Below are positions 1 to 10,648 of a DNA stretch of 54,740 nucleotides, one piece after another; within the stretch, counting starts at the first letter, position 1; every line of letters starts with the position of its first letter. Where the stretch lies: assembly GCA_009602725.1 (NCBI GenBank), contig WELB01000092.1:145418-200157 (forward strand). The letters are read 5' to 3'. The notes beneath the pieces were generated by a model. It worked only from the letters and a program-made list of their open reading frames with translations, made no database searches and was not told where the DNA came from. This DNA is from Spirogloea muscicola. Taxonomy: Eukaryota; Streptophyta; Zygnematophyceae; Spirogloeales; Spirogloeaceae. Both the position numbers and the translations under genes were made by a program.

Positions 1-150
1 AAACTATCCCCCTGACGAAAGCCGGAGGCCGCAGCGAGAGCACGGCCAGCACGCAGATGCAAGGCGTGGGCCATGGACCGCTGGAGGGAGACGGACAAGC
101 GCATACGATATACCTGAGCCCACGAGCCAGCGGCGTTGAAGTCAGCCGGC
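1..150 (-). repeat. LINE 3'-end fragment
   Basis: Nearly identical to 30276-30412 in the same orientation. Read on the minus strand it encodes the C-terminal tail of the LINE protein seen intact at 32030-32186, with the hallmark QVYRMR...SLQ...ALHLRAGRAL pattern. It is a dispersed, 5'-truncated copy cut by the window edge. Confidence 0.75.
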
Positions 151-589
151 TCACCGCGCCTGCGGGACACAGCGCGCCGTGCAAGCCTGGCCAACAGGTC
201 GAGCCAGTGGGATCCGAGAGCCCCATGCACGTCCACAGCCAGGGGGACGAACTCGTCGGCAGCCGGGTGGCTTCCGAAACGAATTTGCCAGATGATCCAC
301 TATCCACCAAAGCCACTACAGGCTCTCTCATCGAGACTCCCTTGAGCCTCATTTTCCCTTCTACAATCAGCCTTTTCCACGAAAGTTAACTCCACAGCCG
401 AAGTCGTCTGCTGGTCATCATCGGCTGTCTTTGGGGACGAGCTTCTCAGTGCAGCCACGATGGCTCTTCCCTGTATCGTCGACGTATCCTCAACGTCCTG
501 TGACTCCACGGGGGCCGTTCCGTTGAAGGATAGTCTGGGTTCTCCAATACCGACGCCGATAGGGGCCCCGCCGCCTACTGACGTGGTCC

Positions 590-1795
590 GTTTTCAAATT
601 CCGTTCTCATGGTTTCTGGCCACTCGGGGCATTCTCTAGCTAGGTGCCCGATTTCTTGCAATTGAAGCACCGGTTTTCATTGCGGAGTTCGACAAACTCG
701 TCACCACTGAGCCTGGGGCCTATGTAATAGTTGGGCCTTATTCCTTTTGTGTAGGACGCCTGCCTAGCCATTCCCTGTGACTCCTTGTAGCTTTTCTTGA
801 TCCAGGGCGTTCTAGGTTTACTTCCTCCAGCCTCTTCCGAGCGAAGCTGGGAGTAATGGGCATCCACCTGGATAGCCATCCGCACCATCTCATCGAATGT
901 CTCCGGTGCCCTAGTGTCCACCTCCTTCTTGGTGTGAATCTGAGGCCCCGCACAAAGCAGTCCTTTCTTTCAACTTCGCTGACATCGGCAATCTCCAGAA
1001 GCAAAGTTGAAATTTCTGGACATACTCCTGTACTGTTCCAGTTTGGTCGAAGCACAGCCAGCGTATCCCTGGCGATGGGGATGGGGTCAATGGCCATAAA
1101 ATGGGCCTTGAGCTTCGTCCGAAAGTCTTCCCATGAGATGTAGTCGCCTACTTCCGACTCACCAGATGACAGCATTTCCACGTAGGAAAGTGGAGGCAAA
1201 AATTGGTTTCTCCTCCATCAGTACCTTGGATAGTGTAAGCTACTGGCCCATCTGGAACAGCCATGCCCTGACATCACCTTCGCCAGTGAAGCAATTTGGT
1301 TTCGCCGATTTCATAGTAGCGAGTCCTATTTGAGGCCCGCGCTTCGCTTGCCTCATTGGAAGGCATAGAAGCTTGCCCTACTCTTCCTTTGGCTTTAAGT
1401 AACTCCTGCCGAAGGTCGGTCCGTTCAGCTTTGAGCCGCTGGACCTCCGTCGACAGAACTTCCATGGCAGAGATGACCGCCTGATTGTGTGCCATGTCCA
1501 CACCGTCTCCCGTGTCCGGTTCGCTCTCATCCCCGTCGGGGTCGTATCCCGCCTCCAAGAGCGCCCCTCTGCCATGTTCACCGTCGCCCAACAGTTGCGC
1601 CCCGCTAGGACCAGTGGACTCACCCACGATAGCTGCGAGCGGAACATCCAGCCGCTCGCCTGTAGGGATGGCGGCCACTGCATCCGGCCGCTCGCTCGCA
1701 GGGGTGGTGGCCACGGTATCCGGCCGCTCGCTCGCAGGGGCGGTGGCCGCTGCGTCCGATCCTTTCCGCTTCTTAGCACCCTTCTTGCCTGCCAT
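590..1795 (-). pseudogene. Degenerate LTR-retrotransposon gag with zinc knuckle
   Basis: Gag-like nucleocapsid gene on the minus strand. It starts near 1795 with a basic, Ala/Pro-rich N-terminus containing ASERPD-type repeats, then a Glu/Leu-rich coiled-coil stretch (about 1380-1480). A gag core with a WEDFRTKLKAHF motif follows (about 1050-1140), and a CX2CX4HX4C zinc knuckle lies at about 610-670. The knuckle is split by a one-base frameshift after CFNCKKSG, and further frame changes occur around 900-1010. The reading continues as a weak acidic ORF to about 300, which could be the gag-pol linker. No LTR belonging to this copy was identified. It is a decayed gag of a gypsy-type element. Confidence 0.65.
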
Positions 1796-1873
1796 TGACG
1801 CGTCACACCCTGTGGTTGAGCCGAAAAGGCTTGTTTCCTCAATACCACTGTAAAGGATGAGGATCGTCAAGCC

Positions 1874-2029
1874 CTAAGCTCGCGGACTTGCTCGGGCCGA
1901 CGGGGTGCTCGTCAATTGTACTGTACAACGACATTCGTTCCCCTTGTATTGTCGACTGTGACAGACTCCTCTATTCAGCTGTCGGCTGTGCAGCTTAAGA
2001 GGGTCCTTCACGCAGAACCCACCTCGCTG
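1874..2029. other. Junction, no gene seen
   Basis: A short interval between a minus-strand gag and a plus-strand pol remnant. No gene, LTR end or target-site duplication was recognised. It is probably the boundary of two independently inserted elements. Confidence 0.3.
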
Positions 2030-2900
2030 TGTATTTGCTAATGGTGATGAAAGATGAGTTACCCCCTGACTCAGTGGTAGTGAGTAATGTGGCCTCACAT
2101 GGTGCGGCTCTTGACAGTCGGCGAAGTTTTCGAATGTCTTCCCCGATGCTCTTCCTGGCGTTTTACCACCTGACCAAAGCGTGGCTCATACAATTTCATT
2201 GGACCCGGCGCCTCACCGCCGTTTCGTCCTATGTACCGACTGAGTGCTTTCGAATTTCGTAAATGCAGTCTTAAGTGGAGGAACTGCAACGGAAAGCGCA
2301 CGTTGAGCCTTGCCAGTCGCCATACGGTGCACCAAAACTCTTCATGAAGAAGTAAGATGGTAGTCTTCGAGTGTGCATCGACCATTGAGCCCTAACAAGC
2401 TCACTGTCAAGAACCGATACCCTCGAATGACGACCTATTTGATTGTCTAGCAGGAGCTAAGGTGTTCAGCTCTCTCGATCTGCAACCCAATTATCACCAA
2501 ATGTGATTTACACCTGAGGACATTCCGAAGTCAGCATTCCCTTTGCCGCTCGGTAATCTCCAGTTCAAGGTGCTCAGCTTTGGTTGAAGCAATGCACCCG
2601 CCACATTTCAGGTGGTGATGACGAAAGTCTTTGGCTCCTACTGTATGACTTTGTGCTGGTCTGTATGGATGACATACTGGTGTTCATTTTACGTACTGCA
2701 CCTGCGGCAAGTGCTGCAATTGCTGCGTGCCATCAAATGTATGCCAAGAGATCCAAATGTGTATTTAAGCAACCAGAGCTGACATAGTCAGGGCATGTTG
2801 TTGGCAAAGACGGGGTTCGCGTCGACCTAAAGAAGACTTAAGTAGTAAAGGACTGGCCAGTGCCACGTAACGTGCCACAGTCGGGGTTCGCCAACTACTT
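2030..2900 (+). pseudogene. Ty3/gypsy reverse transcriptase remnant
   Basis: In plus-strand frames broken by many stops one can follow gypsy pol landmarks in order. These are a DALPGVLPPDQ-like entry (about 2150), LDPAPHRR (2200), NKLTVKNRYP (about 2400), an FSSLDLQPNYHQ-like block (2463-2500), QFKVLSFG (2560-2585) and a YG/VWMDD-like site corrupted near 2660. Equivalent blocks are much better preserved in the family B element at 8.8-9.9 kb. The gene is clearly dead, with stops in every frame and a LINE fragment interrupting it at about 2930. Confidence 0.7.
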
Positions 2901-2929
2901 CCGTTAGTTCCTGCAAGGATACGGATTTT

Positions 2930-3191
2930 GTCCTCGTTACTTTCGCTGCTGGCCTCTCAAGCTGACCAGCGGCGCCGCGAACAGGCTGCAGCACTTCCTG
3001 GAGGCTCGGTGCCTTCGGGTCTTGTGTCCTGCTACCGCATACGCTTAACTATGTCCCTACAACGGTCCCAAGCGCTTGCTTTGCACCGCCGAGCCGGTTG
3101 CGCACGTGTAGCAGCCTCTGACTTGCGCAGCGGGGTTCCTCTTCCTCCCCTCAGCTCATCTGACTTCCCACTGCTGACACGGGGGCACTAA
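2930..3191 (+). repeat. LINE 3'-end fragment inside gypsy pol
   Basis: Encodes the LINE C-terminal signature (YRIRLTMSLQRSQALALHRR ... LSSSDFPLLTRGH, then stop). The same tail ends the copies at 32040-32186 and 30560-30712. It separates the gypsy RT (2030-2900) from the RNase H of the same element (3308-3635), so it probably inserted into the older element. Confidence 0.7.
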
Positions 3192-3307
3192 GAGCGCCCT
3201 GTCTACCTAGCCTCTGGCTCCGTTATCAACACCTGTATGCATCTGGCTCGCTGTACAGCCGCTTCATTAATATCAGCATCCGCATTCATATTTAAGAGTA
3301 CGGAAGT

Positions 3308-3635
3308 ATGTCATCTCCTTTTACGAAGCTCACTCGTAAGGACGTCAGCTGGGTGTGGACGTCCAAATGCCAGAAGGCATTCGAGGACATCAAACAGGTC
3401 TTGATGCATCCACCCGTTTTGGCCTTGCCTCGAGAAGGCGTGCCATTTGAAGTGGTATGTGACGCCTCTTTGATCGGCATTGGTGCCTTTCTCTTGCAGG
3501 AGGGGCATCCCGTGGCATTTGTAAGTCGCCTGCTTCGTCCTGCAGAGCGTAACTACACTACGGGGGAGCAAGAGCTCCTTGCTATTGTGCACGCCCTACG
3601 TCTGTGGCAATGCTATCTCAAGGGTGCCGCAGCCG
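3308..3635 (+). pseudogene. Ty3/gypsy RNase H fragment
   Basis: An open stretch carries the RT-thumb/RNase H landmarks of gypsy pol: KCQKAFEDIKQ, PPVLALP, a VVCDASLIGIGAFLLQ block with the first catalytic Asp, HPVAFVSRLL, and YTTGEQELLAIVHALRLWQ with the catalytic Glu. It ends abruptly at about 3632, where inverted LTR family A sequence begins. It is the downstream half of the pol interrupted at 2930-3191. Confidence 0.75.
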
Positions 3636-4255
3636 CCGCCTCAGCCCTGCTGCTGCCGTCTGCTGCTCAGCCCGTCGCCGTGGCTCGTCGCTGCGGACAT
3701 CGCCAACTCTCCGTAAGTGCCATGGCTGGCGCCCCATCTGGGGACAGCTACCGAAACAGACCCTCGTAGAGTCGCCGCCTTCTTGTGGCGCCCCAGGGCA
3801 AGACTTCCGCTGCGCAGTATGCGCGAGTATGCGCCATGTGACGTTCTGATCCCTATGCACACAGCTAGGGGTTAGGACGTCTTTATTGGATTCGGTCGCT
3901 GGGGTTTAGAGGCAAACCTCCAGGACAATGAAGCGCCAAATTCACACACATCCGAATACCTTGCCCTGAAGCGCCGCCGACAGGCGGCGACTCACCTCTC
4001 GGTACTGGCCAGCAACTGTCCCCGGAGGGAGCAGCCACAGTCCACCTTTGGGAGAGCCGATGAAGATCCGCAGGGACGGGTTTCGGCGTCGGGCTGTAGC
4101 AGCAGCCAGCAGCAGGGCTGCGTCGACGAGCTGCGGCAGCAGGCGGCAGTAGGGCTGCGCGCTTCTCTCTGGCGTGGGCTTCGCTGTCTTGAACCGCATA
4201 CTCCGAGTCTGGTCTATTCTCGTCTGGGGTGTGGCCAGTCGTCTCCACCTGCCGT
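3620..4255. repeat. Two LTR family A fragments head to head
   Basis: 3620-3838 is the reverse complement of the segment found at about 22640-22870. From 3838 onward the sequence runs in the opposite sense, beginning at the LTR terminus (GTGACGTTCTGATCC) and continuing to about 4255. The two pieces abut at their ends, suggesting nested insertion or rearrangement. Confidence 0.55.
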
Positions 4256-4259
4256 GTGG

Positions 4260-4970
4260 GCTAGGATGGCAAAACAGGAGCAGCCTCAACCCCTGACTTT
4301 GAGATAATGGTATGGCTTGCTTGTACGGCAAGCCATTCACATCCCGCGTGGGGAATTTGACTTCTCTGTGGGACCCTGCATAGTGGCAAGCTCCGGTGAA
4401 GAAGTCCACCCCTGGGGATCTCATGATATTGGGAACTTCTTCCAAGCTCATTTACCATAAGTACAGAATGCCATGCACTTGGCAAGTATTTGGGCAAGAG
4501 TTGGCTGTGTGCCACTGCGCCCTGGCACTGAACGATTTCCTCGTTCTTGCCATCGCCTGCATATCAGCTATCAGCTGTGCTGCTGTGTAACACGAGCTGG
4601 CCAGTACCCATTTGTCAGATGTGTGGGACATGGGCCCTGGTGGGGTGCAACCCGTTCCGACCTGGCCTGAGTATGGCTTTCTGCCCATGGACGTCGTGGA
4701 CTTCGTGGTGAGACCGGTATTGTGTGATGCCTCGGCATGGGTGATCCCTGCTTCGGTTTTCGCATTGTCGTACCTCAGGTGTTGGCGGCTGGCGCGCCCT
4801 CACCCTGGTTTGTGCTGAGTGCACACTCTAAATGCAAACAGTATGGTGCTTGCACTAAGTGCGATGAGGAGTGTGGCTGTCGGCCATCCTCATTGACCGC
4901 AAGGCCTTAGGCCCTGGTCAGTTGCACTTCAGTGTCACCTACCTTCAGTGGAAGTCCTTGACTCTCTGCA
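4260..4970. repeat. Dispersed repeat, shared with 16.3-17.4 kb
   Basis: The segment around 4560-4970 is clearly similar to 16440-16696 plus 17243-17370, including shared strings around GTGTGATGCCTCGGCAT and GGCCATCCTCATTGAC. In the other copy a solo LTR splits the repeat. No credible protein was recognised. The minus strand of 4300-4450 has a short open frame (EVPNIMRSPGVDFFTGACHY) of unknown nature. Confidence 0.5.
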
Positions 4971-5588
4971 GCTGTTGATCACGTGATATCACAATTGTGG
5001 GCTGAGTGAGCTTGCGGAACCAAGCTTAGCAGATATTTGTCGACGCCCTCTGCAGCCACTGCTTGGTCAATTCCTTGCCAGTATGCCCGTTGTGATGACC
5101 ACGTGTCATGCCACACTTGGCGGGCATGGACAAGACCATGTGGGTCCCAGTGTCCTGCCCGAGTGGCCTGTACCGACTCTGGCAACAACCGTAACAGGTA
5201 GACATGGCTGGTAGAGACGGCTGGACACAATCCCAGTCGTGACTACGGGTGCAGCAGGTGGAGACAGTTGGGCACATCCAACTATGGCTCCGGCAGCACC
5301 AGGCACTTAGCCTACAAGAGATGCAGGAATTGCTGGCCCTACAACATGGGCGAGCAGTTTGCACATCTCATAGCACGCCCCCACACGCAGGGGCTGCTAG
5401 CAGGTCCCCTTGGCCCAACAGCCTCATACTGCTCCATTAAACGCACAACGCGCTGCGCCTCTTGGGTTGGACGATCCAGGGATGGCGATTGGCGTCCCGA
5501 CAGCTCATTAAACCACTTCCTCGACATTAGCAGGTTGAACAGCCGGCAGAGGAAGACTAGGTGGCGCGCTTGAGTCAGCCGACTCCAT
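4970..5588 (-). pseudogene. Family A gypsy gag, 5' part
   Basis: The minus strand starts at 5588 with MESADSSAPPSLPLP. This closely matches the gag start of the second family A element at 21991 (MESADSSAQPSAPPP). Downstream is a short conserved block (RVVRLMEQYEAV, about 5400-5440), then stops and frame changes. The start lies about 410 bases inside the primer-binding site at 6000-6016, a plausible leader length. It belongs to the element whose 5' LTR is 6018-6781. The rest of gag-pol is missing. Confidence 0.6.
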
Positions 5589-5999
5589 GCCTTTACACCA
5601 AGACACTAAGGGATCAAGTCAGTGGCGGGTGGAAGAGGGCATCAGGCGAGAGTACAGATCAGTGTCTGGCCGACAGTCAGGTAGCCGCCCACCTGCAGCA
5701 CTGGGTGCTATGCCGTGCTTCATAGGCCAGCTACACACCGGGCACAGGTGGTTACGCAGGCGAAATACTGACCAGGCAATGAAGATTGCCGCCGGGAAGA
5801 AGAGCCACTCAGCATCGTGAAGACCCGGTGCGTGGATGTCGAAGGCGAAAGGGTGGCACACTTGCCGCTTCACCGATGACGGCTCCACGTACACACTGGA
5901 AACTTTCCACGCTTCAGAGAATTATCAGTCCAGCATTCAGAAGGATCCTTGCACTGTCAGCAGTTAAATACAACCTTTTACGTGACTGGCTGGATGCAA

Positions 6000-6016
6000 G
6001 AACTCCTCTGATACCA
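6000..6016 (-). promoter_or_regulatory. Primer-binding site, initiator-Met tRNA type
   Basis: Read on the minus strand, directly inside the LTR end (one-base spacer), the sequence is TGGTATCAGAGGAGTTC. The TGGTATCAGAG core is complementary to the 3' end of plant-type initiator methionine tRNA, the usual minus-strand primer of plant LTR retrotransposons. This fixes the element's orientation as minus. Confidence 0.75.
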
Positions 6017-6017
6017 A

Positions 6018-6781
6018 TGTAACGTCCCTGTCCCTAATCACACAGTTAGGGTCAGGACGTCCTGTTTGGGATTTGGACATAGGGTGTTTGGGAGACCACC
6101 CCCTTACAGAGGGGAACGCCAGCGCACACAGCGCCCACGTACGCGCACGTAGTGCAGCGGAAAATTTACCCTGAGGCACCGCCGGAAGGCGGCGACTCGA
6201 CTGAGGGTCAGCAGCTGTCCTCGCAAGGGGCGCAGTCATGGTACTTACAGAGATCCGGCGAGGCCCGCAGCGCTGAGCTGCGGCGACGGGCTGGGCAGCA
6301 GGCGGCAGCAGCAGACCTGTGGCGGCGGTTGCGTCAGCAGGTAGCAGCGGGGCTGTGCCTCTCTTGGCGTCACCGGTCCGACTGAGAAGTCCGGCCTCGG
6401 CCTACTACTGATAAGCGTTCCATCTGCCACCCTCCCCTCGAGGGTGTGACGAGGGTTGCCCCCAACGTCCTTCCCTGGAGGGGCGGGCCTGACCAATGGG
6501 GACACAGAGCGACGCCCTTTGGGCAGTACAAGGAGACACGAAGCGGCGCCCATTGGGCGGCACCAAGGAGGCGCGACGCGGCGCCTCGGGCGGCTCCAAG
6601 GAGGCACGAAGCGGCACCTCCTGGACAGAGCACGTGCGGTATGGAGCCCGGGGCCTCGGACCGTATTTAGCCACAGATAGTGGAGCCATGCTACCAATAC
6701 CGTTTGGGACTTCCAAACGGTACATACGTTCATGTAAGATTACCGGCACCGTTGGCACTCTCGAACGGAGAGAACAATACA
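6018..6781 (-). repeat. LTR family A, 5' LTR copy
   Basis: Begins TGTAACGTCC on the plus strand and ends near ACAATACA, giving TG...CA ends. It shares most of its length with 18054-18816 and 22556-23397, including a GCGGCGACTC block and the CCACCCCTCCCC...GAGGGTGTGACGAGGGT block. A primer-binding site lies immediately to its left, so it is the 5' LTR of a minus-strand element. Confidence 0.7.
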
Positions 6782-6819
6782 CCCCTGGAGGATGGGTGGC
6801 ACGGGGAAAGCACTACGAC

Positions 6820-7363
6820 TGTAAGGAACCTCGCCCTACACACGCAGTTAGGGTGAGCAGTCCTTCTTGAGTTCGGCTGTAGGGGTTAGGGACCAACCCA
6901 CTACACAGGCAAAGCACTAGCGCATAGGCGCAGCGGAAGACAGGCCCCGTGGCGCCGCCGTCCGACGGCGACTCCACCTCCTGGGCGCACGCCGGCGCAG
7001 CCGGCCCCGCAGCAAGGTGCGGCGGCGGCTGCGGCGGCGAGCAGCGGCAAGCCTGCTCCTGGGCTTCACCGGTTCGAACTCCCTTCGAGTCTCAGCCCCA
7101 AGGCTCTTCGTGCTTCCCCGTGCCACCCCCCTTCCAGGGGTGTGGGCGGGTCGCCCCATGGCCTGCCAGGCGGCGGGCCAAAGATCCTCCCTGAAACGGG
7201 CGGATCCTAGCGAGGGGGATTTCTGGACGGGCGGGGCCCGCCTCTGGGCGGGCCACTTGCCCGCCAAGCCAGCCCGCCACCTGGCGGGCCCACTTGTCCC
7301 AAATAGCCGGTCATGTAATGCCAACAGAGCCATGTGGCTTAACCAAACGGCTGGCTCATTACA
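6820..7363 (-). repeat. LTR family B, 3' LTR of the 6.8-12.7 kb element
   Basis: 544 bp with TG...CA ends: TGTAAGGAACC on the left, CTCATTACA on the right. It matches the reverse complement of the 541-bp solo LTR at 16697-17237. On the minus strand it is preceded by a purine-rich GAGTGGGGAGG tract, the expected polypurine tract just inside a 3' LTR. Confidence 0.8.
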
Positions 7364-7432
7364 TACCTCCCCACTCTGGTGTTCACGTCTTCGGGAACAA
7401 CGAGAAAATAGCCAACAAGAATCAAGAAAGAA

Positions 7433-8761
7433 TCAAGATGCCCGACGGCTGCTGCCTCTACCAAGCCTAGGAGAATTACCACCCTTGGCCAGGTATTCCC
7501 TGGGAGCATCTGGACAATTTGCCAAATTGGCCGCAGGCTCCCACGTATTGTGCTCAGGCCCGAGCCACTTCACCAGATACTCAATGGTCTTACGCCCTCG
7601 AGGCTTGTCCCTGTGAGACAAGATCTCTTCCACCTCAAATTCAAGATCATCCTCGATGACTAGTGGAGGTGGTGGCGATTGGACACGACCATCCGAAAGG
7701 AAGGCCCTCAGCTGAGACACAGGGAAGACGTTATGGACCTTCCAATGCACCGGTGTCTTCTAACTCGTAGGACACCTTGCCCAAAAGGCGTCCTACTGCA
7801 AATGGTCGAACCCACTTGGGCAGCAACTTGCGCGTACCCACAGCCCGCAAGGATAAGTGCTTCATGCTCAGCAGCACTTGCGCACCAACATCGAAGGACA
7901 CGTCCTTCCGATGTTTGTCAGCATAAGCCTTCTGGCGACTCTGGGCAATTTCAAAGAAATCCCGAGCTCGTCTCTGAGCATCCAAGAGGGTCCCAGTAAA
8001 GGCTACCGCGGCGGGAATCCGTTCCGGCCTCCCCACCTGGAGTGGAGCTCGGGGATGCTGACCATAGTTGAGGAAGAATGGAGTCTCCTTTGTGGACGCA
8101 TGATAGGCATTGTTCACAGCATATTCAGCTGGAGCCAATAGTCATCCCAGTCAGGCTGGCTAGAATTGACAAAGTGCCTCAACATGTCCTCGGGAACTCG
8201 ATTCATTCGCTCAGTTTGGCCATCTGTTTGTGGATGGAAGGCTGTGGACATGGACTGCTTCGTGCCAATAAGCTTGCAGACTTCTGTCCAGAAGCGACCC
8301 GTAAAGCGAGGATCGCGGTCCGAGACCAGCCTCTCAGGTACTCCATGTAGCTTCCACACCTTATCCACAAAGATGCCAGCGAAATCCTTCGCCGATGCCC
8401 GCGTAGTAGTGGGAGCAAAAAAAGCCATTTTACTCAGGCGATCCACAAAGACGACAACGGCATCATAGTCGTTCCGCGTCTTAGGCAATTGTGTGATGAA
8501 ATCCACTCTTACATCAGACCAATTCCGCTCTGGAATCTGCAAGGGCTGAAGTAATCCGGCAGGCTTGCCAGAAATTGCCTTACTACGCTGGCATGTGGTA
8601 CAGCTTGCCACAAAAGCGCGCACCTGGGCTGAAAAGCCCTTCCACCAAAAGAGGCATCGCACAGCCTGTTTGGTTTTGCTCACTCCCAAATGAACACTGT
8701 AAGGCGTATCATGCAGCTCCTGAATTATGTCTGTGCGCAAGGCATTGCAGTTCGGGACCAC
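7433..8761 (-). pseudogene. Family B integrase with C-terminal chromodomain
   Basis: Inserts element cDNA into chromatin. The minus strand reads an HHCC zinc-binding region (HLGVSKTKQAV ... CTTCQRSK), then a DDE core with Asp in RVDFITQLPK, Asp in LVSDRDPRF and Glu in QTDGQTERMN. The GPY-like region (YELED) comes next. It ends in a chromodomain (EVEEILSHRD ... YLVKWLGPEHNTWEP) that would bind modified histone tails. A frame break around 8120-8138 separates the DDE core from the C-terminal half and another near 7740 separates off the chromodomain. Well preserved, but not one open frame. Confidence 0.85.
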
Positions 8762-8773
8762 AATAGCGTCACC

Positions 8774-9866
8774 TTACCACCAGAAGCCTTTGTCATCAGT
8801 GAGGGTGCTTACGTTGGCGGCGTCAGCAAACCACGGGTCTGTGCCATACCCTTTACGGATACGCACGGAGAGCTCAGAGAGCTCAGCCGTGGTGTGCCGA
8901 GAAGCTTGACGAGTCGGACGCAGTCCTGCAGCCCGCAAGCCAGAAGCATTCAAGGAAGCCAACGCATCAGCGCCGCGAATGTTGCGACTCACAGGGTCTG
9001 CAACATTAAGACGTCCAGGGCGATAAACCCCCTGGAAATCGAATTGTGCCATGCACTCAGCCCATCGAGCTTGACGCCTAGTCAAATGCTGCTGCGTGTG
9101 GAAATATGTCAACCGGCAATGATCCGTGACAACCGTAAATGCCACACCCTCCAGGTAGCAACGCCAGACACGTAAGGCGTGCACCACAGCCAGCAATTCC
9201 TGCTCGCCCGTAGCGTAAATTCGCTCTGCGAGGATCAGCAGACGACTCTCAAACGCTAACGGGTGACCCTCTTGCAAGAGCACGGCACCAATGCCGGTCA
9301 AAGAGGCATCGCAGACGAGTCCATATGGCACGCCTTCACGAGGAAAGGCCAGCACAGGCGGAGATGTCAACGTCACCGCCTGGGACGTAGCCGGTGCATT
9401 GGTCAAACCAAAGCTCAGCACCTTGAACTGAAAATGGCCAAGCGGCGTACGAAACGCCGACTTCGGAACATCCGCAGGCGTGATTCGAATTTGGTGATAC
9501 CGACTTGCTTGGTCCAGGGAGCTAAACACCGTAGCCCCTGCAAGCCAATTCGAACAGATCATCTATTCGAGGCAATGGGTATCGGTTCTCGATAATAAGC
9601 TTATTCAAAGCCCGATCATCAATGCACATCCGTAGAGTGCCCTCCTTCTTTTTGACGAAGAGGATGGGTGCTCCACATGGCGACTGAGATGGCTCAATGT
9701 AGCCCTTCGCCAGCAGGTCCTCGACCTGGGATTGCATTTCGCGGAATTCGAGAGGGCTCAGCCGGTACATGGGACGAAAAGGCGGGTTGGCGCCTGGCTC
9801 CAAGGGAATTGTAGGAGCCACACCTCGGTGAGGAGGTAGACCGTCCGGAAGAGAGTCGGGACACAC
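8774..9866 (-). pseudogene. Family B RT/RNase H with internal deletion
   Basis: The minus strand carries the RT entry ([60 protein letters not shown]), a frameshift near 9540, then [16 protein letters not shown] and FKVLSFGLTNAPATSQAV. At about 9390 it jumps directly to the RNase H region (PPVLAFPREGVPYGLVCDAS). The palm segment holding the catalytic YxDD box and the thumb is therefore missing. RNase H (catalytic Asp in VCDAS, Glu in GEQELLAVVHAL) and the integrase-proximal linker remain. This copy cannot encode an active polymerase. Confidence 0.85.
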
Positions 9867-10400
9867 ATCCGCAAATTCTTCCAGCAGCTATCAAGAACCC
9901 GGCCATGTGAATCCGCAGCATTCACACACAAGTCAGGCTTAGATTCGTCGTTCAACGCCACCATCACAAGAAATTCCATTTGGACAGTATTCTTGTGAAG
10001 TAATCGCTTCATCTGCATGGCGGACAGCAGAATGGAAGCCCCTGCCGCCAGCGGCGGTGCACAGGGAAGCTGCTTGCAAAGGACAAAGCGCCGCGCGCCA
10101 CGTTGTACCGTGCAAGTATGGCGTTCAAAATCAAGGCATGCTGATGTGGCGCAAAGCCAGTCATCTCCCAATATCACATCAAAGGCGACAGTCAACGCAA
10201 TAGCATAACAAGGCACCTCGGCCTTGTATTGCTGGATGCGATTGGGAACCTTGCACAGGCCCAACACATCGGTTGGGTGGCCATCGACCAATGTCACGCT
10301 AGGCAGGCCATCTGCTTGCAAATGCAAGCCAGTGGAGCACACCAAATCCCTTTTGACGAAGGACACTGAGGCCCCTGGCTGTATGAGGATCCTAGCTGGT
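9758..10400 (-). pseudogene. Family B retropepsin-like protease region
   Basis: Between gag and RT the minus strand is open with the layout of a gypsy aspartic protease. A strand with RILIQPGASVSFV stands where families show D-S/T-G-A-S. It is followed by VTLVDGHPTDVLG and a second half, VILGDDWL. The expected catalytic Asp-Ser/Thr-Gly appears as Gln-Pro-Gly. It then continues into the RT linker ([12 protein letters not shown]). The family call rests on order and shape; the missing Asp suggests inactivity. Confidence 0.6.
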
Positions 10401-10648
10401 GCCGCACCAAAAGCCCCTCAAAAAGCATAGTGTGTCCCCCATGGACACTGCCAAGGAATGGGGTGCGAGCGACATATACCCTGAGCGCTGTCGGGTAAGG
10501 CCTAAGCAGGGTGGCATCAACACTACGCCTAAGGAGCCTGTGTCCCGCCTCGTGCGAGCACAACAGCGACATCCCCAGCGGAGCTTGATCAACCACGCCG
10601 CGCTTCTGTGGCACTATGAAGAACAGCATTTCTTCAGGCCGACGGCAC

